Part shown: positions 48,274 to 57,797 of the stretch, one piece after another
Numbering within the stretch: position 1 is the stretch's first letter
Layout: every line of letters begins with the position of its first letter
Assembly: GCA_037976565.1 (NCBI GenBank)
Contig: CP137686.1
Location: 682,001-746,000, forward strand
Length of the DNA stretch: 64,000 nucleotides
Reading direction: 5' to 3'
Source: Mesocentrotus franciscanus
Lineage: Eukaryota > Echinodermata > Echinoidea > Camarodonta > Strongylocentrotidae
Made by a program: the position numbers and the translations under genes
The notes under the pieces: model-generated
The model's input: the letters and a program-made list of their open reading frames with translations, nothing else
The model's database searches: none
What the model was told of the DNA's origin: nothing

Positions 48274-51200
48274 GTAAGGATACTTAAATAAGAGATTTGC
48301 AGTTATTACAGTAAGCATACACCTGTTATTATTAGCATACGATTTATTTACACGGATACAGTCAAAACAAGATTGAGAATAAAAGGATAAATGAATAACG
48401 ATAGTTGTGACGCACATACAGATTGCAGAAATCTCGAGTTTATAACTGAGGCCTTCTTTCGGAGGTAAAGAGAATGTTTCTATTTATAGATCTAGATCTT
48501 TCCATTTATATTCAGGGCTTTGAAAAATCTGTAGAAGCACAACAGTGAAAATTAATTTTCGTTGTTACTTTAGTATTATTATCAAACTTCTATTAACATC
48601 ATTCATATGAATAAGCTTGTGTTACCGGTCATATGTTAACTATCTTATCAGATATATTCAGATATGTCAAAGTGCAATTTTGTGAGAGACATGAAAAATG
48701 TATTGTAATCAGAACTTTAGAAGTGTTGAATAAAAAGGCATTTTATTGGAAGAAATTGATTTTTGTTTCGGCCTTGCCATTGTGCCTCTCCCTGCTATGA
48801 AATCCAGGGTCTGCTCCGTATGTGGGGTAAAGCCATGTCATCAGGGCCCCGTCTCATAAAGAGTTGCGATTAATCGCAATTTATTTGCAATTGATATCAA
48901 TCGCAACTCTTGCGATTGAATGGAGGACTTGCGATTAATTCGGATCAATCACAACACTTTATAAGACGGGGCCATATTATTATGTAAATATATGTCAAGG
49001 GAAATTTTGTGAGAGACAAAAATGAAATATGTATTGTAATCAGAACTTCATAAGTATTTAAATCAAAAGACGTTATCTGTATGAACTACATTAATTTGCG
49101 ATTGACCAGTGTTTACTGTTCAACCATATTACCTTGTATAATTTGATTTAAAAGCTACCGAAAAGATATTGAATAGACTACCTATATCTCAATGGTTAGA
49201 AAAGAAGGGATATTCAGGTATTTTGATGAGGTCGAAACATTTTTTTAAAGGGGTTGGGGGCTAGCTGATGCACATGATCATGCATGAATGCGCTACATAA
49301 GTCCATGTAGATGTCGTCATTTCTGTTGTTTTGCTAATGTGTTCTGTAATGTACCATGTTAACAAAAGATTCTGTCAAATAGGAGTTGGATTGTACTTTG
49401 TCTCGGTATAAAATGAAATGTCATTGTTGAACATTGTTTAAACATTTTGAGTCCAAACAAAATGTTCGCGTATGTCGCATAATGCTGCAGACATTATACA
49501 AACATCTTCATTTTATTTAGCATTGCAGTGTAGATTGCATGATAACATTGTTAAGATGATAGATATCAAAGGTTGTATTTACAATAGTTCATGGTTGTGA
49601 TTAAATGTACAAATTGCTATGTTATTCATGACACCACCATACTGCGAATTCTAAACGAATTAAATTTACGATAAACTAAAAATAAGAATGCAAAATACTC
49701 CATCGAATAATAACTAATTCTAATGTTAAAATCTTCTAGATATGTGTTATTATCAATCAGAAGTGAAGTATATAGAATTGTTTTAAATGACAAACCTGGT
49801 ATACAATAGGCCTATCACTTTTGTCAATAAAGAATAATATGTATAGTATAGGCCTGTCAATTTTATAATCATCCAAACTGTATTCCATTATCACGATTCC
49901 CTTTGATAATTTGGAAATTATCAAAACTAACTACTTTATTGAATGATAAAAAGTTGTAATTACGACCCTTTTTATTTCACAAGAAGTTTAACATACATAA
50001 AATCTCATATAAGAATATTATAGGCCTCAAACATTGGCATGATTCTTAAAAACGCGATCACTAGCTTGAAGCCTTGCATATAATTATATATTTATTTTAT
50101 ATCTGTAGTTTAGGATTTAGGATATGTAAGACGTAATAGCTTTTTAGAAAGTTATCTCGTTTTTATTTGAACCTAGAAGCTGGAAACCTTAGAATGTTTT
50201 TACTTTGTAGTTCAGAAATTATAATAAAATGTAAATCCTAAAAGCTTTTTTGACTGTTATCGATTTACTCCAAAGCTGAAAACCTTCAAATCTGCTCTAT
50301 AGGCCCTGTAGTTTAGAAATGACAATATAATGCAAACATTATCCTGTTTAGACTGTTTTATGGTTTTATTTGAACAATTTGACTCATTTAGGTTTGATTG
50401 TTACCATACTTCGTGGGAGAGAACTCAATGTAAAAAACATTCCATGCAAGGACGATCGGTGAAGCGTTTATTATTATAGAATTATTAAAAGTAGACCTGG
50501 GGGGTGTTTCACAAAGACTAAGATCGACTTTAATGTTGACTTAAATATGGCAGGCCGTTCACGCCACTGTTTGCTCTCACCATTTACTGGCATTGGTCTC
50601 TCAAGGGGCGTCCAAATCATGGTCACAAATCTAAAGAATTTATATTTGTTGATAATTCATTATCGGAAGGAACAAATATTATCTAAAGATCATAATGGTG
50701 AGAGCAAACAGTGACATGAACAGCCTGCCCTAATTAAGTCCAACTTAAAGTCGATCTTAGTCTTTGTGAAACACTCCACAGATATTCAGGATATATATTT
50801 CGTCTCTTAAGAGTCAAAAGGCAATACGTGTATTATGATTATGAGTTAACGACCATTTGGCTTTCAGTTAGCAAAATATTATTTTATAAAGGGAGTTATA
50901 CATATCCCGAATAGGCATTTTTATTTTCTATATTATTATATTATTATTTTATTATCTACAGGGCCCATACACACAAAGTACTTTCCTTGTAGATACATAA
51001 TGATAGGCCTAGATAATAATGGTTTTATATATCAAGGGTAGACTCATTCCCCGAGGGCCATGCCCCACCATTACCAGGTACCTGTTAAATAAACCTGCCT
51101 TGGTTCGAGAGGGACAAAATGTGTAAAACAGCTCATCCAAAGAGGTAACCACCGAGCAAGTATCGAACCCAGAACCTCTCGTGTGAGAGTGAAGAGCCTT

Positions 51201-54200
51201 CAAAACATAACTTCACCAGTATACCACTGTTCTCCCACATCAATTACGCCATGACATGTAAATAGAAATACAAATACAAGAATAAACTGTCTATATGCTA
51301 AATGGTCTACAAATGAGCTATTATTCTTTGAAAGTTAGTTCAATGTCTACCGTCCTAAGCGAGACTGAAGGACCTGGAATTTTTGACACGTGATTCACAC
51401 GTGAATGATGTGGGCGGTAAGACATTATTGAAAATAATAATGATGACACTATTGTGTTTTCCATTAAAGGGGACGTGCATCCCGCCAATGTGTTCAACAG
51501 AGCCCCCCTCGGGCCCTCGTGATGTTCATAGAAAAAACATAATGTAGACAAAATGGAAAGATCATGTATGGTTTATGAATATGATCCAATGCTCAGTCCA
51601 GTCTGGTTTTTGGAACAATGACGGATTTCAGTTTGAAACACATTTTGCCTACAAAAGATTGACTCTTGTGCAAGCTGAATCCGAAAATATGTCACATCAT
51701 TTGAATAGACATCCTTTGTATATAATCATGTACAGCCAAAAAAAGATTGAAAATAAAAGAAACAAAGAAAAAGCCTACATGATTTTGTTACTACCAATGT
51801 CAAATTGCTGAGATGCTTTTCTGTCAGTGGGTGTTTTTGTTTCCAAAATCAAGTTTTGAATTATATATAGAAAGGAATTTAAAAAGAAGTTTGATGGATG
51901 AGATGATGACACCGGTGCACCCCAAATGTTGAATGCATGAATGATTTGAGTGAGTGTCCGTGATTGTGTGGAACTTAATTTTCACGACACCAGAGGGCGT
52001 CGGTAACACAGTCGTCGTGCTACAAGAAGACTTCAGTTCCTTTTTTTATGTTTCCGTAATTATAACTTATAAGATCATCTAATTGCAGAATAACATGAAA
52101 CTCTTTCCTTATAGCAGTTTTTAACGACATATGATATACAGTCGATCAATAATTCGTATTATTTTGTTGCTAATTTCTTTGTTACTTATTTCTCAAGATT
52201 ATGACAATATTACGAGTTTTGACTGAAAATGATGAAATATTGATGTAGGCGAACCTGCGCTTTTTTTTTAGCAAACTTGTTATCGACAAAAGTTCTCATT
52301 ATTATGTAAAATTCATTTACAGCCAATCAAATGCAACAATTTAAGTAGCTTATAACAGCTACTGTAAATTGTCATTGAAATAAAATGTATAAAACAGGAT
52401 GCTGATCCGGTGCAAGACAACCAGTAGTGTCTGTTCTGATGCCTAAGTTGAGATGAAGAAGCCCTTCACGGGTCCGTATGTTAGCAGTGGTGGATCCAGG
52501 CTTCTTGCCAGCGCGGGGACAGGGGGGTGGAGATCGCCGCATTATCAGAGTATTTTTCCCAATTAGTCTTCAGATATTCTGTATAATTCGTGTTCCAAAA
52601 GTTTCTTTTCTTTTAATCAATGCCAAATTTCGAATTGCTTACTTTTTCTAGACTCGATTTCGATTCCCCGAAGATGGCGACAGGAATCCCGACGATGACG
52701 ATGACGATATAAATGATGATGATTCCACACATCTCAAGGGGCATCCGAGAGGTAGAAACAAGATCTTGGCTCCTATTTTTCGTAGTAACCTTTCTCAATG
52801 GTCCTTAAATGACAACCTTGATTCATATTGCAAATGTTCAGTCACAATGAATAAAAATCTCTTTCTCTCTCTCTCTCTCTTATCTCAATCTTCCACATGA
52901 ACCTCAAAATCCTCATGAACAAAACTTACAATCTTTTAGTGTTTTAATCATGTTAATGATTGTATCTGATATTATTGTATCTGATTATTGTGTTGACATG
53001 TTGCCATTTTTGTCAGTTTTTATTAACTTTTGTACTATATTGTAACATCTTCATTTGTGTGCGCCTTGGGTGCCATTATAGGCAGATGTCGGCGCTATAC
53101 AAATCTAAAATTCTAATTTTAAATTCTAACTCTTATGTATCTATCTATTTATCTTTGTCTCTATATTTCCTTATTTCTTTTGTTTCTGTAGAGAGGAGGT
53201 CAATCAGTCAGGGAACTTCACGAGGACGTGCGATGCACCCTGGAATGATGCAAGGTATTGATTTGATTTGATTTTATTTGATGTCATTTGATTTGATTTC
53301 ATTTGATGTGATTTTACTTAACTTGCTGTTACGTGATGTGATCATGTGATATTTAATATGGTATGACTTTATGTGATTCGATTTTGATTGGATTGGATTG
53401 GATTGGAAGTGATGTGATGTGAAATGATATGGTATGATTTGATTTGATTTGTTTTGATTTTATTTCATTTCATTCGATTTGTAGTGATATGATGTGATGT
53501 TATTTTGTTTGAAAGGGTTTGATTTGATTTGATACGATGTTAATGACCTTGAGTCCTTGATGTTACGGGATGGATATGATGTCATATCATTATAGTTTAT
53601 AAGGTGTGATTTGATTTTGTGAGATATTATGTGATTCGGCTTAATTTTATTGTTATTTTGATGTGATTTTCTTATGTCATTTGATTCAATGTGATTTTAT
53701 TTTAAATGATTTCATTTGATGTGATGTGGTGTGTCGTGTTCTGATATTTGATTTGATTGGATTGATTGATTTGATTTGATTTGATTTGATTGTTTTGCTC
53801 TGATTTAATATAATTTTTTAACGACGAAAAACAGATTTTATTCTTTTGTCACTTTTTTTCTTTCACTCTTTTCTTGTGTAGGCCAACCATCAGCACATGT
53901 TGTTCCTCCTACCACCAATCCTCTCGCACCAAGCCAACAACTTCTATCCCACAAGTAAGTCCAGATGAATATTCGTTGAAAAGTCAGATTTTTGTCCATT
54001 CCAAGCGTTACGGGCATTTCCAGAGAATTTTCAATTGTGAAAATATATTATAGACATTCTGATCTACAAATTAATAATGGGTGGTATTCTCATAAGTTAA
54101 GTCGGGACTAAGTCCAGACTAAACAAGAATTTTAGTTCACACTTCTATGGAATGCTAGGTTTCATCTTCCTCCTTCGATATTCATGACAAACATAATCGA

Positions 54201-56072
54201 CCAAAGACTTTATTGAAATTCAGTTCATCTCATATTTTTTTTGCTTCCCATTTCATTGCAAAATTAATTTTTTGACACTTTTCATTGCAGGATTAAAATA
54301 ATCTGTACAGGGTAAATGAGTTGGCAACAGGCACTCCATAAAAGTGTGGACTAAGTTAAGCCAGGCTTAACTTAGTACGCGCTATCGGAATACCACCCCA
54401 TACTGTATAAACTAATATGATATACTTTCACAACAGCTGAGTTTCATGTTAACCATTCATTCAAATTTATTCAAATTTATTCAAATTCATTATATATTGA
54501 GCTTTGTTTAATACGGAATGACCAAAAATGTCCTTCTATATAACAATCCTTTGTGAATTCAATATTTCATATAAATGTGATGAATGGTTGATTGAAACCG
54601 AAATGTTATAAAAGTACCCTGTATGAGTTAGTATATCATAATCATNNNNNNNNNNNNNNNNNNNNNNNNNNNNNNNNNNNNNNNNNNNNNNNNNNNNNNN
54701 NNNNNNNNNNNNNNNNNNNNNNNNNNNNNNNNNNNNNNNNNNNNNNNNNNNNNNNNNNNNNNNNNNNNNNNNNNNNNNNNNNNNNNNNNNNNNNNNNNNN
54801 NNNNNNNNNNNNNNNNNNNNNNNNNNNNNNNNNNNNNNNNNNNNNNNNNNNNNNNNNNNNNNNNNNNNNNNNNNNNNNNNNNNNNNNNNNNNNNNNNNNN
54901 NNNNNNNNNNNNNNNNNNNNNNNNNNNNNNNNNNNNNNNNNNNNNNNNNNNNNNNNNNNNNNNNNNNNNNNNNNNNNNNNNNNNNNNNNNNNNNNNNNNN
55001 NNNNNNNNNNNNNNNNNNNNNNNNNNNNNNNNNNNNNNNNNNNNNNNNNNNNNNNNNNNNNNNNNNNNNNNNNNNNNNNNNNNNNNNNNNNNNNNNNNNN
55101 NNNNNNNNNNNNNNNNNNNNNNNNNNNNNNNNNNNNNNNNNNNNNCATAATCATGGATTTTTAGATATTTGTTCAAATGTCTTTATATAACAATCTGTAT
55201 TCAAAATAGAAAATTCTCTGGAGATGTCGTTCTTTTTCGGATTATGTAATATGTCATTTTAAAGATCGTTCATTTCAAAAGGTGATGTACAAGGCTTGGC
55301 TTAAGTTGATTTTTCGAAAGTAGTTACGATCGTGTTTACAGTAATAAGGTCCATTTCCTATTTTGTATTGGTCATTAATCATCGTTATGACGAAGGATTG
55401 AGGAATAAGTTTGAGAAGTCTAGACATGGATGTACATGTATGCCTTGTTTTGTGGGCAAAATATTGTTGTAGATGTGACTTGTTCTAGTGGATACGTCAC
55501 CTGACTGGATAACATGATTCGCGGTCGAGTCCCGCCGCGGCCCTAGTCCCACCGCGGCCCTAACTGTCCTTTGGCAAGAAATTAATCTATGTTTCAATAA
55601 CATTTGCCACTCAGTAAATGGGTAAACCTCGAATAAAATCCTTGAATGATTTAGCGCCTATGGCGGCTGAGCGCTAGCCGGGGTAATAATGTGATACTTT
55701 GTAGAGTATAGTTGCTGCGCTATGTATATGGACATATTATTATTCGTTGTTATTATTGTTATTATTATTATTATTATATCTCCATCTTTTAACCAGGTGC
55801 ATGGTTCGTGTGGAGCGACCAAGTAAGCAGGATCTCCCATGCGAGCATCCCTCTTCACAACAACGGTAAATTTCTGCTAGCTCCTCACTCAGGCTACTAC
55901 TATATCTACAGCCAAGTCACACTGGAATCATGCAACAACGTTTCTGATTCCATTGGACGAGGACATAGTCTCTATGTGACTACCGCGTGTGGGTATGGAA
56001 TTGAACAGCAGCTGACTCATACAATTACAACTCCGTAAGTAGAAAAAACATTCACCAACAACGGTTTGATTT

Positions 56073-56107
<35 letters not shown>

Positions 56108-57797
56108 TTGAATTTATTTTCGTCTGCAACATGCAAATCAAATTACATTTCAGCAATACAACATATACAAACTCGTATCAGGACACCTACCCCCTGGACA
56201 TCCACCCCCGGATAACCACCCCTAGGATAACCACCCTCTAGGACAACTACCCCCTAGGGCAACCACCCTCTAGGACGACTACCCCCCCCCACCCCCGGGA
56301 AAACTACCCCCGGACAACTACCCCCAGACAACTTACCCCTAGGACAACTACCCCCGGACAACTACCCCCTAGGATAGTTGTCTGGGGATAGTTGTCCTAG
56401 AGGATGGTTGTCGTAGGGGGTAGTTGTCTGGGGGTAGTTGTCCGGGGGGTAGTTGTCGTAGGGGTAGTTGTCTGGGGGTAGTTGTCCGGGGATAGTTGTC
56501 CTAGGGGCTAGTTATTCTAGGGGGTAGTTGTCTGGGGGTAGTTGTCCGGGGGTAGTTCTCCCGGGGGTAGTCGTCCTAGAGGGTGGTTATCGTAGGGGTG
56601 GTTATCCGGGGTGTGGTTGTCCAGGGGGTAGGTGTCCTAGAACGATACAAACTATAACGATTTTTTTTTTTAATGTGTACACAATATAATAATAATAAAG
56701 GATGACATTAAAACAAAATTTAACTGATGACACAATAACAAGAATTATTCATTACGAAAGTTGCAGAAGAAGAAGGGCTATTACAAAAAGCGATTGCTTG
56801 ATAGCGTGATAGTCCGTGGGAAAGGGAAGGGGGATGATTTTAAAAAATGGGGGGGGGGAATGGTGATGCTGATGATGGTGATGATGTTGATGATAATGAA
56901 TGATGGTGAAAATAAAAATGAAAATGTGCTGATGTAAATAATTATGTCTGACACAGAAAACTTATATTCATGTAAGTAAACGGGAGTTATAGAATATAGT
57001 GATGGATGTTTTTATAGGAATCTGAAAATGATATTGAATATTAATTCAGCACGGGGAAAATATCAAACAATGTACTGTGATAGAAATGCTTTCTTCGTAT
57101 TGAATTTAAACAAATTTAAGGTTTTACATGATTGTATTGAGTCTTCATGGGAGTGCATTCCATAAATATGGACCATAATGTCTTATTGATTTATGCAGGA
57201 TCAATAATAATAGGATTTATCAATTGAAAGTTTAATGAATTCCGAGTAGGGTAAGAATGGATAGTGTTATTTAATACAAAATTTCAAATGACTTATACCA
57301 TCACAACTCTATAAGTAAAATGATAATAATTTATTGTTTGATTACTAGTACTCTTTGGTTTGTTAGTTGATTGATTGATTGATTGATTTCTGGTTGATTC
57401 GGAAAATTATTGCTTGACTGGTTACCAATTGGTTACGCAAAGTTGATTGATAACAATCGCATGATAGACAGACCTTTTACTTGGCTCGCGCGATAAAGGC
57501 AATAAGTTTATCGATTGAATATTTAATCAGATGATTGATTCTCTTGAATCTATTTATGTTTTCTTTCCATCCCATTATCTTCGCAGGTATAACAGGAACT
57601 TAGGCTGTACTCTTGACACTGGTTACATCGGGGGTGTGTATTACCTTGAACAACATGACCAAGTAGGAGTAAAACCTTACGTCCCTCCAGGACTCGTGCA
57701 GTCTCGTATCTCCCTCAAACAAAGCAACTCATACTTCGGCATGATCCTTATTTCTAAATTCCCACATGGAAGCCGCTGTTCTCCTCGTTTGTCTTAA
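47923..57797 (+). CDS. TNF-superfamily ligand 2, six exons seen, at least one missing in the gap
   Basis: Join 47923-48273, 52652-52751, 53192-53254, 53882-53954, missing exon(s), 55797-56034, 57587-57797. Layout: cytoplasmic tail 1-53; type II membrane segment about 54-75; short heptad stretch 76-90; acidic stalk with six Asp in a row (131-136) and D-D-D at 139-141; furin-type site R150-E-R-R153; Pro/Gln-rich linker; TNF homology domain to the end. The domain carries G-Y-Y-Y-I-Y-S-Q, a Cys pair (A-C-G-Y-G and L-G-C-T-L) placed as in ligand 1, G-G-V-Y-Y-L and Y-F-G-M. Family role: a trimeric ligand for TNF receptors, membrane-bound or shed. Start chosen at ATG 47923 (A at -3, G at +4). The first TNF strand is absent from visible sequence, and exon phases 2 and 1 on either side of the gap do not fit. 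Confidence 0.82.
48845..48973. mobile_element. Palindromic MITE (GGCCCCGTCTCATAAAG ends)
   Basis: GGCCCCGTCTCATAAAGAG at left pairs with CTTTATAAGACGGGGCC at right, with internal TTGCGATTAATCGCAA-like palindromes. Confidence 0.65.
50501..50777. mobile_element. Palindromic MITE (GGTGTTTCACAAAGAC family), complete copy
   Basis: GGGGTGTTTCACAAAGACTA at left and TAGTCTTTGTGAAACACTCC at right; this copy retains both ends and defines the family seen at 13.4 and 17.2 kb. Confidence 0.75.
51022..51237 (-). mobile_element. tRNA-derived SINE, minus orientation, shortened
   Basis: ATATCAAGGGTAGACTC, GAGGGCCATG and ACCAGGTACCTGTTAA match the family body; the right part reads, on the minus strand, GGTTCTGGGTTCGATACTTG, a B-box-like motif. 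Confidence 0.5.
52652..52751 (+). CDS. TNF ligand 2, exon 2: acidic stalk
   Basis: 100 nt, phase 0 to phase 1, acceptor TTTTTCTAG, donor GAGAG/GTAGAA. Encodes T-R-F-R-F-P-E-D-G-D, then the Asp runs, and ends at the first Arg of the furin-type motif. Confidence 0.75.
53192..53254 (+). CDS. TNF ligand 2, exon 3: completes furin-type site
   Basis: 63 nt, phase 1 to phase 1, acceptor TTTCTGTAG, donor CAAG/GTATTG. Contributes E-R-R-S to the R-E-R-R site and a Gly/Met/Arg-rich linker. Its length is divisible by three, so skipping would remove the cleavage site but keep the frame. Confidence 0.75.
53255..53881 (+). repeat. Intron 3 of TNF ligand 2, filled by a degenerate TGATT repeat
   Basis: Almost the whole 627-bp intron is a degenerate array of TTTGATTTGATT-like and TGTGATGTGAT-like units, ending shortly before the acceptor TTCTTGTGTAG. 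Confidence 0.8.
53882..53954 (+). CDS. TNF ligand 2, exon 4: Pro/Gln linker
   Basis: 73 nt, phase 1 to phase 2, donor AA/GTAAGT. Encodes G-Q-P-S-A-H-V-V-P-P-T-T-N-P-L-A-P-S-Q-Q and a few more residues. It corresponds to the proline-rich segment preceding the TNF domain in ligand 1. Confidence 0.7.
54079..54398. mobile_element. Palindromic MITE, GGTGGTATTCTC family, copy 2
   Basis: GGGTGGTATTCTCATAAGTT at left and CGGAATACCACCCC at right, with inner AGTTAAGTCGGGACTAAG pairing to CTAAGTTAAGCCAGGC-type sequence. A diverged relative of the 9.6 kb element. Confidence 0.6.
54646..55145. other. Assembly gap of exactly 500 N
   Basis: A round-number gap, so its true size is unknown. It falls within TNF ligand 2, where an exon is needed to make the phases match. 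CATAATCAT abuts the gap on both sides. Confidence 0.98.
55238..55338. mobile_element. Half of an AACACGATAGCAACTAC-family MITE
   Basis: CGGATTATGTAATATGTCAT through AAGTAGTTACGATCGTGTTT aligns with the centre and right arm of the 45.96 kb copy; the left arm is absent. Confidence 0.5.
55465..55773 (+). mobile_element. tRNA-derived SINE, plus orientation, ATT tail
   Basis: The head contains CGCGGTCGAGTCCCGCCGCG (B-box-like), with part of it duplicated as AGTCCCACCGCGGCC. The body TTGGCAAGAAATTAATC, CGCTAGCCGGGGTAATAATG follows, then an (ATT)n tail ends at about 55773, only about 20 bp before the next coding exon. Confidence 0.6.
55797..56034 (+). CDS. TNF ligand 2, central TNF-domain exon
   Basis: 238 nt, enters in phase 1, leaves in phase 2 at ACTCC/GTAAGT. 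Encodes A-W-F-V-W-S-D-Q, then G-Y-Y-Y-I-Y-S-Q-V-T-L and on to A-C-G-Y-G. It spans what in ligand 1 is split between exon 5 and exon 6, so the intron position differs between the paralogues. Confidence 0.88.
56035..57586 (+). other. Last intron of TNF ligand 2
   Basis: Contains a (GATT)n run at 56077-56104, foldback element copy 3, and a second GATT run at 57367-57386. No coding signal. Confidence 0.7.
56174..56644. mobile_element. Foldback (TU-like) element, copy 3, 471 bp
   Basis: Exact 9-bp target duplication ATACAAACT at 56165-56173 and 56645-56653. Ends: CGTATCAGGACACCTACC at left, GGTAGGTGTCCTAGAACG at right, giving a terminal inverted repeat. C-rich tandem units form the left arm and G-rich units the right, turning near 56370. 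Confidence 0.82.
57587..57797 (+). CDS. TNF ligand 2, last exon: C-terminal TNF strands and stop
   Basis: 211 nt, enters in phase 2 after TCTTCGCAG. 69 full codons then TAA at 57795-57797. Contains L-G-C-T-L-D-T-G-Y-I-G-G-V-Y-Y-L, R-I-S-L-K and S-Y-F-G-M-I-L-I-S, the closing TNF strand. An extra Cys-containing tail (S-R-C-S-P-R-L-S) follows the domain. Confidence 0.9.

Larger units (their letters stand above)
48274..52651 (+). other. Intron 1 of TNF ligand 2 (4.4 kb)
   Basis: Holds a palindromic element at 48845-48973, a palindromic MITE at 50501-50777 and a SINE at 51022-51237. The rest is AT-rich with no further signal. Confidence 0.65.

Noticed and set aside
51575..51811. 78-codon frame in intron 1 of TNF ligand 2
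   Set aside because: No splice phase needed there (exons 1 and 2 join in phase 0) and no domain recognised.
55500..55560. tRNA gene
   Set aside because: Only a B-box-like segment inside a SINE; no cloverleaf can be formed from the flanks by eye. The same applies to the other SINE heads.
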